Assembly (NCBI RefSeq): GCF_021347895.1
Contig: NC_067124.1
Span: 2,735,630 to 2,799,629, forward strand
DNA length: 64,000 nucleotides
Origin: Acanthochromis polyacanthus
Lineage: Eukaryota; Chordata; Actinopteri; Pomacentridae
Direction: 5' to 3'
Shown here: piece by piece, positions 26,201-42,008 of the stretch
Position numbering within the stretch: position 1 is the stretch's first letter
How the letters are laid out: each line of letters begins with the position of its first letter
Notes under the pieces: model-generated
What the model saw: the letters and a program-made list of their open reading frames with translations, nothing else
Databases searched by the model: none
What the model was told of the DNA's origin: nothing
Program-made: the position numbers and the translations under genes

Positions 26201-29200
26201 CAATAAGCCTATGACAATTAATCCAGTGGCTCCCACTATGGATTTTTTTCCTCTTACTAAAAAGTACTATCTGGCTGGGATTCTTTGTAATATCTCAGAT
26301 TTTAGGTTTGAACCAGAGACTATTCTTCTCTTACTTTCTCTGGTGGTTTCAAAAACTTTTCCTGACCTACAAAGGCAAATTTATTTCACAGAAAGCAGAG
26401 CAATTATGGCAAAGTCCAAGAACAGAATAGATGCAAGTCTCAGAAAGATGCTTCGTCTTCTTATCACTGCCATTAATCACCTCACCTCCCCTCAGGTTTA
26501 ATCCTGTAATCCTTTGGACCTCTAAACCTACTTCTGTGGAAGCTCCACCTAGATCTGCTGTGACAGTAAAATGTTGCTTAACTGTGCATCACCGCTGATG
26601 TTCTGTTAATGTTGTCTAACTTGGAGAGTCATGTTTCTATAGCAACAAGTACTACACATTATTTTGCTGATAACATTTTTGCTAAAGAATATGCATGCAT
26701 TCTGCTTGTAATGTAGTAATTTAACACTGATATGCTGGAACTGACTACTTGTTCTGCTGGGGCTGTTTCATTAGTGGAATAAAGCAAGCTTGCAAAGTGA
26801 AACTGAAGGTTTGCTTTGAAAAGCAAGGCCTGCTATCACAAAGAAAGCAGATCTAAAGAGACTTGTTGAGGAATAAGCTATGAGGAATAGTTCCACCTCC
26901 GCAAAGCAGCACATTAAACTCAATCATGTGGGAAAGAAGAGTGAATCAAAAGCAGGCCGCTTCAATGAAAAGCAGAAAGTGAATAATATGCAGAGGACAG
27001 TCATTTAGCACAAATAATTTAACACAAACCACCTCAGTAATGCTCAACAAAGTCCTGCTGACATGTGCTGTTACAAACATCAAGCTTCTCTGCCCACGCT
27101 AATGAAATCTGAGGAGGTGTCCGTGTGCAATCAGAGATACTATTCAGGACTGATGGAGCCTTCAGTCCTAGAAGATGCCTATTATTTACACCTAATTCAG
27201 ATATTCTACAAAGAAAATGAACCAGCAGGTAAATGCAAATGCTCACTGCTGCCTAATCCTAAGATGCTGACATCTGAAAGCCATCCAGATGCTGTGGAAA
27301 AGACATGCTGTTGAATACACGAGCATTAAATGACACTCTGCACACTGAAAGAAGGTATGATGAGAAATAATTAAAGCATATGGATCACAAACATGAAGGA
27401 GTCTCAGTGAGCAGAGGATGACACAGAGGCAGTTAATAAGACCCTGCTGGATGAGGATAATGACCGAATAAATAGGATTATAATCACAGCACAACATTCC
27501 CATCTAACCACAGATGGTTCCCGCAAGTGAGAAGCATTAATAGGAAAAATCTGTGATTTCACATTATTGCAATCAACAGAGAGTTGTTGTGCTTGTGTTT
27601 TCAAAGCTGTTGTTAAGCTTCTACAATCCCACAAAGCTGTGTGTGAGGGTGTTGAGGATCTGGGATGATCTATAATGCCATATTATTAGGGGAGCACCTG
27701 AAGAGCATAGATTTGAGTTTTCATTAACCCCCATAAAATCATCCAGAATGAGGAAGCCGTGCGTGAATACAACTGTAAAGACCCAGTCTGCTCAGGCAGT
27801 CTCATGGGCTTACATGTTAAGCTCCAATTGTTGGAAGAGAGGAGGAAAAAAATGTGATGAAATATTAATGTGCCGGCTGCCTGGGAGTAAAAAATCTGGG
27901 AGTGAAAGATGTTATTTAGGCGTAAACAGTTCCAGTGCTGCCTGCAGCCCATGGTCATATTTCCAAACAAGCAGTGCAATACAATACAGCGAGAAGGAAA
28001 TTGCTTCCAATGATTCTAAATGTATTTTCAAATGAAACTCAGGCCTGGTGTTTTAAACAGGATGGCCACTAAATGGCACTGGAAAGAGGAGACACTTAAA
28101 TGATCACAGTGACACAGCCTGAGGGAGCAGCGCTGCCATTAAAGTCTTCAAGTGGTAGTGCTGCAACCTGTATTTGTGATTCCTTATGAGTTGGGGCAGA
28201 AAATGGGCCACGTGTATTCTTCAACGCAAAAACACCACAAACCCAGAGGACTCTAATGTGTTTCCTGTGTATTGACCGAACAGCTTAGACTGGCTATAAA
28301 TGACACAAACAATTGACCTGCGTCATACCTTTCTTGTGCATAAATGCCTCCCGACTAAGACCTAACTAATAGTAAATGAACAAGCATCCACCAAAGAGAA
28401 TTTGTGCGAGGCTGCCTTTGTCTGCAGGCACTATCACCTTCATTAGACACAGTGGGATGTGTGAGACAAAAACCTTCAGCGCTTAATCAATAAGAACAAG
28501 GCTGCCCTTTAACACTGGCTTTATGTCCTGCCAGACAGGCCTGTTAATGATGTCACTGCTGAATTGATAGAAGCAGATTCAGGTGGAAGTGGTCAGAGGA
28601 AGTGGTCAGGTGGAAGTGGTCAGAGTATGTTTTTTTTTCTTGGATCAAACATAATAGTTAGACTCTGTCATGACAGTTAGTTAACATCATTTAGAATTGG
28701 GGGACACTAGCCTGGGCTGATTGACATAATTCTATTTATCCAGTCTGCATGAGAGTTTGATAAATGGCCAACAATGAGTTGTAACCTCTACATGAAAGCA
28801 TCGGTCCTCACATGTAACAAACATCTTTACTGTAAAACCTTTAAGGCATTCAGACGACTTTGAAAGTTTCTCTGACATCCAACAGGATTAGTTATGTTTC
28901 AGTGTAATATCAAAGGACCCTTGTGTGATTTTAGAAACGCAGTTCATGTGAGTCATCATGAGGATTTCTTCTCAGCCTGTTAGTTGTATAATATCTTCTT
29001 TGGCTCTGGGGAAGCTTTTGGAACGTGAGGATGTTGCAGGATTATTGCAGTTTGAGCTCGGAGATGTTGATCATGAATCCTTCATTCTAAGTCAGTTTCA
29101 AGGTTTAGCCTACACGAAGAAAACGCACAAATGAGTTTGGTGATGAGAAATGTTGGCTCCCACATTTTTGGAGCTTCTATGGACATAAAAGTCAGGATAT

Positions 29201-30142
29201 TGCCACCTCCTGTTGCACAGATTCATTTTAAAATCTGTCTCGTGTGTGTTATTCAGCTGAAGTGCAACACTGATTCACTGCAGTAGCAGGGTGGCTATTA
29301 GAATAAATCTTTTTCATAATGTGCTTATGCAAAACGATCTGGCATTTGTGCAATATTATGAGAGCAGATAACAAGTTTGTCTCTCTGTGTGTGTTTATCC
29401 CCATCACTGTGATAATGTCACGTCAATATGGCCCCGGAGTGGCTGCAAGAAGCCACTTTACGGTGACACTGTAGCCTAAACGCACCACAGTTGATGTTGT
29501 CATTATAAGCTTCCCCTGGCTTTCTGTCTGGAGGCTTTCTTTTAAAACGTGTTTGTTAGTTGGTGACTCCCTCTCCTCTCCTCTCCTCTCTATCCGAGCT
29601 ACCTCGCCCCTCAGCACCGTGATGCTGCTTTTACTCCTGGAGGGCGGTGCGCAGGGAGAGCTACGTGTTGCTGCGCAGCAACAGATAGAAAGAAGAGAGA
29701 GAAAGAGAGAGAGGGAGGAATTCCCTCGCACAAACAAAAGCAGCTGCCAGGGCGTGTATCAGTTCCTATGGCTCCCAGAATTCACTGTAATGAACGTGGC
29801 GGATACCTGTAACTGATGGAGGCGTAAAAACCTGCTGGATGTCAGGATGTAAGAGTGAGCGGCTACATCAAGCCTCCGGTATATTTAAGGAAGGAACGTC
29901 AATTAAATCTCTGTCTGGAGGCAACATTACATTTGACATCGCGCCGACACCCTTTGGAAACATTTTCCTCCTCTTCTGCTTGGAAACCTGATAGAGACGC
30001 GCCTGTCTGGAAACAAGGGGACAAAGGTCTCAGCTTTTATTGCAGGTCCACAGGTTGCCTGTAAAACTGCACTGTGCCATCAATGGAGCTGAAATGCAGA
30101 GTCTCCTTGTGGGTGGATTCGGTTAACTAAACGCGCTTCAAA

Positions 30143-30381
30143 GTAAGTTCTTACATGTCACCGTTGTTCCTTTATTCAAAATGTAGAATACACGTGGTTC
30201 AGACAAATAATTCTAAGGATAAAACCTGCCAGTTCAAAAACTTCCTCTCCTCTCTCTGATTGTGCGTCTCTCTTTGTGTCTCTTTCCCTCTGTCCGCCTT
30301 TTTGTGTCTTTGGGATTTGTTCTGTATCCTTTTCCTTCTTTCATTCATTCTTCTTGTTCGTCTCTGTGTGCCTCTCTACAG
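30143..30381 (+). other. kcns2: kcns2 5'UTR intron
   Basis: A 239-bp intron defined by a strong donor (GTAAGT at 30143-30148) and by a long pyrimidine-rich stretch ending in CTCTCTACAG at 30381. The acceptor AG lies two bases before the kcns2 ATG. The exon before it (left end unknown, right end 30142) is therefore non-coding. A single intron in the 5'UTR upstream of an intronless coding exon is the usual gene structure for silent Kv subunits. Confidence 0.75.
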
Positions 30382-30383
30382 AC

Positions 30384-31823
30384 ATGACAGGTCAGGTCTT
30401 GGGGGAACCGGGCAGCGTCGCTTACATGGATGACAACGCCGACATCCGCATCAACGTGGGCGGCTTCAAGAAGCGTCTCCAGTCGGACACACTCTCCCGG
30501 TTCCCCGAGACGAGGCTTGCGCGTCTGCTCCACTGCCAGTCCAAAGAGTCCATCCTGGAGCTGTGCGACGACTACGATGATACCGAGAAAGAGTTTTACT
30601 TCGACAGGAATCCTGCGCTCTTTCCCTACGTGTTGAATTTCTACAACACGGGGCGGCTGCACGTTATGGCCGAGCTGTGCATCTTCTCCTTCAGCCAGGA
30701 GATCGAGTACTGGGGCATCAACGAGTTCTTCATTGACTCCTGCTGCAGCAGCGCCTACCACTGCAGGAAGATGGACCAGGATCGGGAGGACTGGGATGAC
30801 AGGAGCGATGAGGGAAGCACCACCTCATCCTTTGACGAGCTGTTGGAGTTTTACAACGACGCCACCAAGTTTGACAAACAGCTGCTGGGGAGCGCACGGA
30901 GACGCGTGTGGTTGATGCTGGATAACCCCGGCTACTCCGTGGCCAGTCGCATCATCAGCATCCTCTCCATCCTGGTGGTGCTCGGCTCCATCGCCACTAT
31001 GTGCATGAACAGCATGAGTGAGTTCAGCCTTTTGGACAGTGAGGGCCAGCCCACTGAGGACCCACGCTTTGAGACTGTGGAGCACTTTGGCATCGGTTGG
31101 TTCACTCTGGAGCTGGTTGCCAGGTTCGTGGTGGCTCCAGACCTGGTGCACTTCTTCGACCATCCATTAAATGTAATAGACCTGGTGTCCATACTTCCGT
31201 TTTATCTGACATTGCTCATAAACCTGGTGGTGGAGAGCAGCCCGGCGCTGGCCAACCTGGGACGCGTTGCGCAAGTGCTGAGGCTGATGAGGATTTTCCG
31301 GATCCTGAAGTTGGCCCGTCACTCCACGGGGCTGCGCTCCCTCGGGGCCACACTCAGGAACAGCTACAAAGAAGTGGGCCTACTGCTTCTTTACCTGGCC
31401 GTCGGGGTGTCGTTTTTCTCTGTCATGGCCTACACGGTGGAGAAAGAGGACAGCGAGGATCTCTCCACCATTCCGGCGTGCTGGTGGTGGGCCACCGTCA
31501 GCATGACCACGGTGGGATACGGAGACGTGGTGCCGGTGTCCATAGCAGGCAAGCTGACCGCCTCGGCCTGCATCCTGGCTGGGATCTTAGTAGTTGTGCT
31601 TCCGATCACGCTCATATTCAATAAATTCTCCCTCTTCTACAAGAGACAGAAGCAGCTAGAAATCGCGATGAGGAGCTGCGATTTCGACGAGGGGATAAAA
31701 GAGGTGCCCTCGGTTAACCTGAGGAACTATTACGCACACAAAGTGAAATCCCTCATGGCAAGCCTGTCAAACATGAGTCGCAGTTCTCCCAGTGAACAGA
31801 GTCTGAATGAGTCCATTCACTGA
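30384..31823 (+). CDS. kcns2: Kv9.2 silent potassium-channel subunit
   Basis: A 479-residue protein in one exon, starting at the ATG two bases after a splice acceptor; human KCNS2 has 477 residues as I recall. Layout: T1 tetramerisation domain at about residues 20-125 (RINVGGFK...FYFDRNP...FFIDSCC), S1 about 185-208, S2 about 232-252, S3 about 261-282, and S4 about 294-312 (RVAQVLRLMRIFRILKLAR). S5 is about 328-350, the selectivity filter TVGYGD is at 376-381, and S6 is about 390-413. The S6 bend reads PIT (407-409) instead of the PVP of conducting Kv channels, as expected for KvS subunits, which do not form channels alone but modify Kv2 heterotetramers in the plasma membrane. The C-terminal NLRNYYAHKVKSLMASL segment is specific to KCNS2, which separates it from KCNS1 and KCNS3. 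No frameshift is present. Confidence 0.97.
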   Translation: MTGQVLGEPGSVAYMDDNADIRINVGGFKKRLQSDTLSRFPETRLARLLHCQSKESILELCDDYDDTEKEFYFDRNPALFPYVLNFYNTGRLHVMAELCIFSFSQEIEYWGINEFFIDSCCSSAYHCRKMDQDREDWDDRSDEGSTTSSFDELLEFYNDATKFDKQLLGSARRRVWLMLDNPGYSVASRIISILSILVVLGSIATMCMNSMSEFSLLDSEGQPTEDPRFETVEHFGIGWFTLELVARFVVAPDLVHFFDHPLNVIDLVSILPFYLTLLINLVVESSPALANLGRVAQVLRLMRIFRILKLARHSTGLRSLGATLRNSYKEVGLLLLYLAVGVSFFSVMAYTVEKEDSEDLSTIPACWWWATVSMTTVGYGDVVPVSIAGKLTASACILAGILVVVLPITLIFNKFSLFYKRQKQLEIAMRSCDFDEGIKEVPSVNLRNYYAHKVKSLMASLSNMSRSSPSEQSLNESIH

Positions 31824-32450
31824 AACAGTCTGAAGCAGGACGCAGTGAGGAGCTGTCCAGGGTGCTGAAGCCTCTGGCGCACAAGCCCACTTCCTTCCAC
31901 TGCTGTCTGATCATTTGCCTCTCTGTAGCTCAGTGCAATAATGTCTTAATCTGTGTGTCCCTGACAATGAGAAAGTAAGCAAATGTACAGGACAGCCTGA
32001 ATATGATATCTCACTGTGCACTCTTATGGCCCCATATTAAACTAGGATGAGAAATCTGAACACATCAGATGAAAAAGACAGAGAATGCTGTAGTTGTTTA
32101 CAGTCTTAGACAGCGTCACACTGTAGTCCACCTTCAAGCTGTACTTGTTGTGATAAAATATGTCTGAAGTAATTCCAGCTGTACCTTTCTTGGAAGAATC
32201 TTGATGTGTAATTGTGGTGTTGCAACGATACTTCAGATGTGTGGTTAAAGCAAAATGTATTAAACTAAAAAGTACAGAACATACGTGCTTGTTTTAATGT
32301 GTAGAGCTCAAGTTTGACTCAAGTGTGTCCTACTGATTGAGATAACACGTGTGAGCCTGAAGGGGCAAATAGGGATTTATAGTCGTGACTGACACAACAT
32401 CTTAAACAGCCTGACAGGCAGAGCAACAACCATTCAGAACTGACATGCTG

Positions 32451-32671
32451 AATAAATGTATTGTGGTGGGATTTGATTTTCAGTTTTTTTTTTTTGTTGC
32501 ATCACAGTTTCCAAAAAGACGTTTATCTGATTTTAATAATGCACATTATTAATAGCCAATCTGTAAAAATACCACTACAACAGCAGTTGGACTACATCAC
32601 AGCAGAACTGAAGATTAAATGCTTCATATGCAGTTGCTAAGGCACCACTGCCTATCGAGAATACAAATAAA
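32451..32671 (+). terminator. candidate kcns2 polyadenylation signals
   Basis: AATAAA occurs at 32451-32456 and again at 32666-32671, about 630 and 845 bp after the kcns2 stop codon. Either could end the transcript, and a more distal site is not excluded. Confidence 0.35.
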
Positions 32672-34700
<2,029 letters not shown>

Positions 34701-34772
<72 letters not shown>

Positions 34773-34781
34773 GTGTGTGTG

Positions 34782-34825
<44 letters not shown>
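34701..34825. repeat. (GT)n microsatellite
   Basis: A GT tract of 125 bp with two single-base interruptions, directly abutting a GTGGGGAC/telomere-like block. Confidence 0.97.
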
Positions 34826-35105
34826 GTCAGGTGCTGGCTATACTTGTGGGGACCAAATGTCCCCACAACTGGTCCCCACAACTGTAGGAAAATTGAAAAC
34901 AATGTCACTTGTGGGGACCTCATTCTGGTCCCCACAAGTGTTTTCTTGGCCATGTTGTTGTTACTGAAAAAAGTAAAAGTGCAAAAACGTTTCTTTCGGG
35001 TTAGGCATTGTTTTGGTTAGGGTTAAGGTTAGGGTTAGGGTAAGGGTTAGGGGTTAGATATGAATGGGAGTCAATGGTAAGTCCCCACAATGATAGAAAA
35101 ACACA

Positions 35106-35108
<3 letters not shown>
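34826..35108 (-). repeat. GTGGGGAC / TTAGGG-like repeat block
   Basis: A 283-bp block between two GT tracts. It contains several GTGGGGACC / GGTCCCCAC inverted pairs, an AACAACATGGCC-type core (here inverted), TTTGCACTTTTAC (inverted) and a run of GGTTAGGGTTAGGG-like units at 35017-35056. It ends in TCAATGGTAAGTCCCCACA. The same units in the opposite orientation recur at 38103, 43336, 43672, 46232 and 61455. Confidence 0.85.
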
Positions 35109-35173
<65 letters not shown>

Positions 35174-37991
35174 ACAAACTGTACACAAACATACTAGATC
35201 GTGTGTCTAATGGGGAACTTATTGAAGCTGGCAGCGTGAGCGTCATCTCCAGTCTGCTCTGTATTGGTGATATAAAACTCTGTTACTAAGCAGGCGTTCC
35301 GTGTTGTTGCACATTACCATCTGCTACTATCCCTCTCGCTTTAAACAGTGTGGGAAGATTGGATCTTTTCAGTGTGCTTGTTTCTTTCTCTCCCTGCTCG
35401 TTCTACGTCTTCCCACCATGTCTGATCTGTGAACGTTTCCAAAAATAATCTCTCATTACATGGATCATGGCATGGCTAATTATCACATGCACATCTCACA
35501 CAAACAAAGGGTCCAGGTAATGCTGAAGGTTGATCAGATTGCTTTGTGGCATCCACAGAGAGGCTAAATCAAAGATAATCAAGGCATTTTTTTACATTTT
35601 TATCATCCTGACATTTTTATTTTGAGTTCATGCTTCAGTTTTAACTTATAACTTGGACTTATTGCTGATTTGCCACAACAGAAACTGTAAGAAAGATTAT
35701 GTTGAACATTTCATAGAACAAGACTTGAGAGCAATCAGAGTTTGAGCTTAAGACCAATGCTGGCATGGAAAAATCCCCACACGTACAATCCTACCATGCT
35801 AATGTTTAGCACATATAATGTTTACCATGTTTAACATCATACATTACTGTGTTACCTTGATGGTATTTTCTAATTTGCACCAAGGCTTAGTGAAGGTTGA
35901 AGCAAATCATGCAACTGCTAAAGGGCTCCAGGCCTACAGGGGTCCTAAAATGCAGATGTTCATGTCATTTGTGCTTACATTCTCCATTATTTGATTTATT
36001 GTGCTTTAATGAATCTTTTTTTTTTTCCGTTTATTCTGAGTTCAAACTTATTGGCTTCATTTTTTCTGTCAGTTAACACACAATGAAAACTTGAAGTGAG
36101 ATCATATTATTCCATCATAGATGTACTTTAAAAAGCTGCAACCACAAATATTTTCATTACAGTTACATGTCTGTATGTTTCTTTATTATTCTATGAATAG
36201 TTTTTTTCCTGTAAAATTTCAGAAAATATTTTAAAATGCCTACTAATATTTCTAACAGTTTTGTCCCGACCAGTGGTCAAAAACTCAAATATGATGAGTT
36301 TACTACTAAAGATAATTACAAAAACTAACTAGTATTCATATTTATGAAGCTGATTCCAAATATTTTTACTGACAATTACTTTAAACCTTGCTTCATTTTT
36401 TGTGAATCACTTAGTAGATGAATCATCTTAAGATTTTTGACTGCAGGCTGTTCTTTTAAATTTTATTTTTATTAATCACTTTAGAATGTGGGGAAGTATT
36501 GAAAAACATCTATTATTATTACACCTACAACAAGATTAATTCCAGCCCTGGAATGCTTGCTGGCTTCTGGGTGTCTGGGGAAACAATGAAAATGCCCAAC
36601 AACTTATTTTCACCCTGGAGTCTCTCAGGAGGATAATCCAGCCATGAACCATGATTAGTACTAACCATAAAGCACCGCTGAGGCTGAGGGGAACGTCATT
36701 AGTTCTGACGGTATTAAGCCATAAACCAAAGCAGTAGACTTCCCTCCAGGGCCAACAAAAATTAACTGATCACTAAGATGTGCATGTGCCAGATTTCCAA
36801 TATTTTGAAGACTTTTTAGTCAAAATCATTAATGTGATTCTTATTTTTCCACTAGCTGAAAAACAAAGGATCACTAAACTCATTAGCTATCGTCATCTGG
36901 GAACCCTGAATACAGCAGTCTGTCTGGTAGATGTTTAGATATTTCACGTGTTGAATGAAAACCTCACCTGCTGAAGGCAGAGAAGGACATGTCTAAGGAT
37001 TGAAAGTAAAGTAAAAAAAAAGTAAAAAAAACAACAAATACTATATCAAATTACAAATAAAGGCCTGTGACCCTTAACAAAACCTCCAGCAGAAAACCTC
37101 CCCGGGCTCTCAATCATTAAAGAACTTCTGAACGATATTAATTCCAGATAAATTAGTCCATTAGCATGCCTCCTTTTTACTGCAGCCCTTGGTCTGCTAC
37201 CATTAAGTGACTCATCCACTAAGGCAGATGTTTTTGGATCTAAATCATAATAGCGTTCTCACTGAATTTTAATGAATACCAGGAAATGGCCCCATCCAAC
37301 ACTTAGCGAGTGTTATTCTACCTTTTACCAAAGACTTCTGTAAAAATCAGTTCACAGATGTACATTGAAACTCAATGTCTATTTCTGTTTAAACATTCTG
37401 AAAGGCCAGCTGATGCATTTTTGTTCTCAGTGGCCAAGAAACATATTGATGTACTGAGGCAGTTTTGTTTGGATGGCAGCAGAATGAGCAAAACACTTTC
37501 ATTATACCAGCCTGTATATTATCAGTGCAAGTCTGATGCCTGAGTGATTTCACTAAACTTAACATCTGAGTTTATTAACCTTTACTTTGCCTATTCCTTT
37601 TGATTTGATACAATGGTGTGGGAGCTGGATCAGAAAATGCCACACTTCTTGAAGTGTTTGCTGTAGTTTCAGGAGAGATAATGACTTTAGTTTTCCACCT
37701 CTGCCTGGATATTCGAAGCTACTAGATGATTTATACGACCATCCAGCTACATCTTCCTGGCAGTCAGACCAAGGATTCTTCCTCTGAAACTCTCTTACTC
37801 AGTTTCTGTCCACAGAGTATATAAGGAAATTAGGAGCAGGAGCAAAACCTGCAGCACACTGAAAATCATTTCTCATATAGATTATCTGGTATGGGGGTGT
37901 GTGTAATTTCTCCAAAGCCCTTCAAGAAAGAACTGCAGTAATAAGCTGCTCACATTTATTATATCGTACACAGAGTCATCCAGAGGCCTGA

Positions 37992-38400
<409 letters not shown>

Positions 38401-40326
38401 CAAGAATAGTCTGTCGAAAAAAATATATATAAAGATCCAACAAACCCATCAGTCCTTCAGTTAAAATTGTTGACATTTCACCACATTGTAGACTGTACTA
38501 TTCTGCAAATTAAGAAACAGAAAGTTTACCAATGTCCAGAACAAATAGGCAAAAATAGAAAATTTGTCTACTTTAAAATGAACAGATCTTTGTAAACTCG
38601 AGATTTAGGACCAAATTAATGGAATGTTGCATTTCCGAGAAAGGTATTTATTGAACAATCCAGATGAGGAATCAAAAGAATCTAAATCACACGCAAGATT
38701 TAAAAACACAATTTAAACCAGCATATTAATACAAAAAATAAGTGAGTGTCATAGTGTCTAATATGAGAGAAAAATCAGATTTATAGTCACTTTGCTGTTT
38801 GTTTTAACACTCATTGTGAACTGATTGTTATAAAGTCGCAGATTACAGAAGTTTATTCTTCTTTCTGCTTCCTTTCATTCAGAAGTTTAAAAACTTTTGC
38901 TTTTGTATTGTATTAAAAAAATTATTTTGTCAACGAATGAAATAAAAACAAACTAACACTTTTCATGTCTTCTCATGACTTCAGAGAACGCCCTAACCTT
39001 AACCTAAACATTATAACTTTTAAACACACAGGAACAGGCACACAGTTTTAGACTGTGCGCGACTTTCTTTGCGTTTTATTTTTTTGTTTATGACCAAGTT
39101 TAAGTTACGGATAAAGATTGAGAAGAAAGAACTGGGAATATTTCAACTCTTATGGAGAATCCGTTTGTTTATTTTTAGTTGAGTGCACATCAAAACTCTT
39201 ATATAGCCACCATCCACAACCAGTACTGCTCGGTACAGGACATAGCCACCACACTACCCATATTTCTCACCTATCACTCTGTACCTCTGTGAGACAACAT
39301 CTCAGTATGCAGCGACCCTAAAGATACTACATATTCCTAAGCACACACAGAAACTCTTTGTCAGTCAACAGAAACTCTCCTGAAGTCCAGAGTTGGTTTG
39401 TGAAGGAACATCCATGCCATTACACGGCACCACACACACACGGCTTGAAGTAAATTGAACTAGTCGTATTTCTCAGACACCGAATCTCCCAAAGGTGACA
39501 GAGAGTCAGACAGATTCAGATTGGACCCATTGTTACACTTTAATGGGTGTTGGGGGGGTCGAGTCAAGAGGACAGACACAATCAAACTTTTCCCAACTTC
39601 AAAGTGAGATTAGACTTGAGCAGACACAGAACACTTATCTCTGTGTTATGTGTTTGTGTGCTCATTTATTTGCATGTATCTGCACCTTGTGTGTGTTTGT
39701 GTGCATGTTGAAGGTGTGTGTGTGAGAGAGAGTGTGTTTGTCCTCTCCAGAATCAATTTCCTCTAGGATGTGCCAAGGATGCTGGTGTAGACAGTTTGAT
39801 TTATAAAGCTTGAACAGTGTGAGAGCTTCAGTACCAGTCCACCTGAGCCCAACAGGATGGCGTGGATAGTTCCTCGAAAAGCCTGACATCTCAAGGTGTG
39901 TGCTTTAGGAGAAAAAGAACAATCCTGTCGAAGGTACCTTAGCAATAATACAGGAAATATGAGTGAAGGTGGAGCACAGGCTTATGACACCGTATGATGA
40001 AAAAGGCCTGCAACAAAGGCAATAATACTGTTCTTCACTCAGAGTAAAGACAAACAATGGTAAAACCATTTACATCAGTCAGGGCCACAGGCACCAAAAA
40101 TACAGGTCTTGACTCTATTTAAATGGAAACTAAGTAGAAAAAAAGACAAGAATACAGACCCAGGATCAAACGGAAAGTTTAGCTGTTGGCAGAACATGTC
40201 ATTAGTGCTGTTGTCAAGAGACAAAACTCACAACGTGTGAGAAAGTCTAGATGAAGAAGGAACAGAGGCTGTGATAACATACTGTGAGAGATGATGGGAA
40301 TATAATAGCATAATGAGTCTATTTCT

Positions 40327-41655
40327 GTTCCTTAGAACTACAGCCATTTTCCCTGTTTTCTTCCCAGCTCTCCCCTTTTTGCTCCATCAATCTCACTGGA
40401 TGATCAACTCGCTAAATACTCAGGGCTACATTCATCCCCCTATAGTGCTGGGAAATGGTGATAATTGCCAAATTTGTTATAATTGCAGTGATGTAATGTG
40501 TCTAGTGTGGTTAATTGCCTTTGAAATCCACCTGGTGTTGGAATTATACTGTGCAAAGTGCTACAGCCGCTCCTGAGGGAGCCACGCTGTCTAAATGAAA
40601 CTGATTATGGAAACAAACTGAGCTTTGGCCTGGCTCTCTGCATTCTGTGGAGTGGCCCTGTGTTTTTCATTTTCCCTAATCTTGGGTTTGTTTCTAGTGG
40701 AGGCGGATTGTGTGCTCAGGTAAAGGTGGAGGTGCCTGCTATTCCTCGCGGCAGATAAACTGTTTGCTGTTGTGACTGACACTGGATGTTTTTCTGCTGG
40801 TGTAAAAATGACATCATTTTAATAAACACACTAGCCACTTGCAGTTTAGCTGCAATTTTTTTTCACTTCATTAAAGAAATGGGCCCAAAGTGTCCTCTGT
40901 ATCCTGAGGCAGAATGTGATTGATCTGAGATAGTATGAACAATACTATGTAGTTGTAATCATTTGCTGTCCCAAAACTGAATGTCAGTAACTTGGTAATG
41001 AGAGTGTAAAATGGAAGCATAACAGCTTTCACTTATCACTACTGAAAACTGTTATATTTGCTTAGAAGTTTTTAAAGTAACCTGTGATACTTTACTGGTG
41101 AATGCTGAGTGACTAACATCATTTTCCACTCTTAGTAGTCAGCACTAGTGTTCGTTTGGAGACATGCTTTCCCACCTTTTCGTTATCATTTGAGCTGACT
41201 CTTGACAGAAGCATCTGTTCAGTCTTCCAGCTTGTTCACAAAGACTCTCTAACTGTGTCGGTTGTTCGGTGCAGCTCAGTCAGTGTACAGGAGGCTTATC
41301 AGAGGATTTTTGCTGTTTTCTTTGCAGTTCCCTGTTGCAGCTTGAAACAGCAGTGGTGGAGAGTGAACCAAATCAGTGAATAAGTTACAATGAAACCAAA
41401 ACAATGACCTGAAGGACACTGAAAAGGTTTGTAGAGAAGGAAAAAACTACAGTGTTACACAAAGCTTTGTGGGTTCATCATAATGAGAGACATATTTTTT
41501 CTCTCCAATTAGGAGACCATTATTAAAATAATTTATTCACAGAAACTATTAATTACAGAACAATTAAAATTCTTACATTAACTCCATTGTTATATGCCAC
41601 TGCCTCTCTGTACTGTCCTACTTGTGTCACTTTTTATTAACTATTCATGATCAGC
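40327..41655. other. intergenic, nothing recognised
   Basis: No coding exon, RNA gene or clear repeat was seen. I looked in particular for stk3 exons on the minus strand and found none. Confidence 0.5.
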
Positions 41656-42008
41656 GGGCTGCACAGAGGCTGAGTGGTTAGCTCTGTCACCTTGCAGCTA
41701 GAAGATCCCTGGTTCACGCCCCCACCTTTCTGGGATCTTTCTGCATGTTCTCCCTGTACGTGTGTGGGTTTTCTTCAGGTTCTCCAGCTTCCTCCCATAG
41801 TCCAGAAACATACTGAGGTTAATTAATTATTCTAATTTTTGTATAGATGTGATTGTAAGTGTGATTGTTTGTGTCTATATGTAGTCCTGTGATAGACTGT
41901 TACCTGCCCAGGTGTCCCCTGTCTTCACCCTCAGTCAGCTGGGACAGACTCCAGCCCCCCCCCCCCCCATGAGGATTAAGCGGTGTAGATGATGGATGGA
42001 TGGATGAT
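41656..42008 (+). repeat. tRNA-derived SINE-like repeat, (GGAT)n tail, copy 4
   Basis: Head GGGCTGCACAGAGGCTGAG, body GCTAGAAGATCCCTGGTTCA and CAGCTTCCTCCCATAGTCC, and a C-run (about 12 C) near the end followed by GATGGATGGATGGATG. Confidence 0.78.

Larger units (their letters stand above)
21183..30050. other. divergent spacer between nipal2 and kcns2
   Basis: About 9 kb between two genes transcribed away from each other, so it must hold both promoters. No TATA box can be assigned. It contains a CA/CG tract at 22616 and an inverted SINE with an expanded CCAT tail at 25649. The rest (22745-25648 and 26201-29500) shows no gene or repeat that I recognise. A purine/pyrimidine-rich, more GC-rich stretch at 29570-29720 probably lies near the kcns2 transcription start. 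Confidence 0.6.

Noticed and set aside
26211..26501. 96-codon plus-strand ORF next to the inverted SINE
   Set aside because: No recognisable domain, no splice signals or codon bias. It may be an old unclassified repeat.
30345..31621. Antisense and alternate-frame ORFs within kcns2 (up to 175 codons)
   Set aside because: They are shadows of the GC-rich kcns2 coding exon, with no independent homology.
37310..37543. 77-codon ORF present identically in both duplicated copies (also 60689-60922)
   Set aside because: Identity only reflects the duplication. No domain or expression signal is visible.
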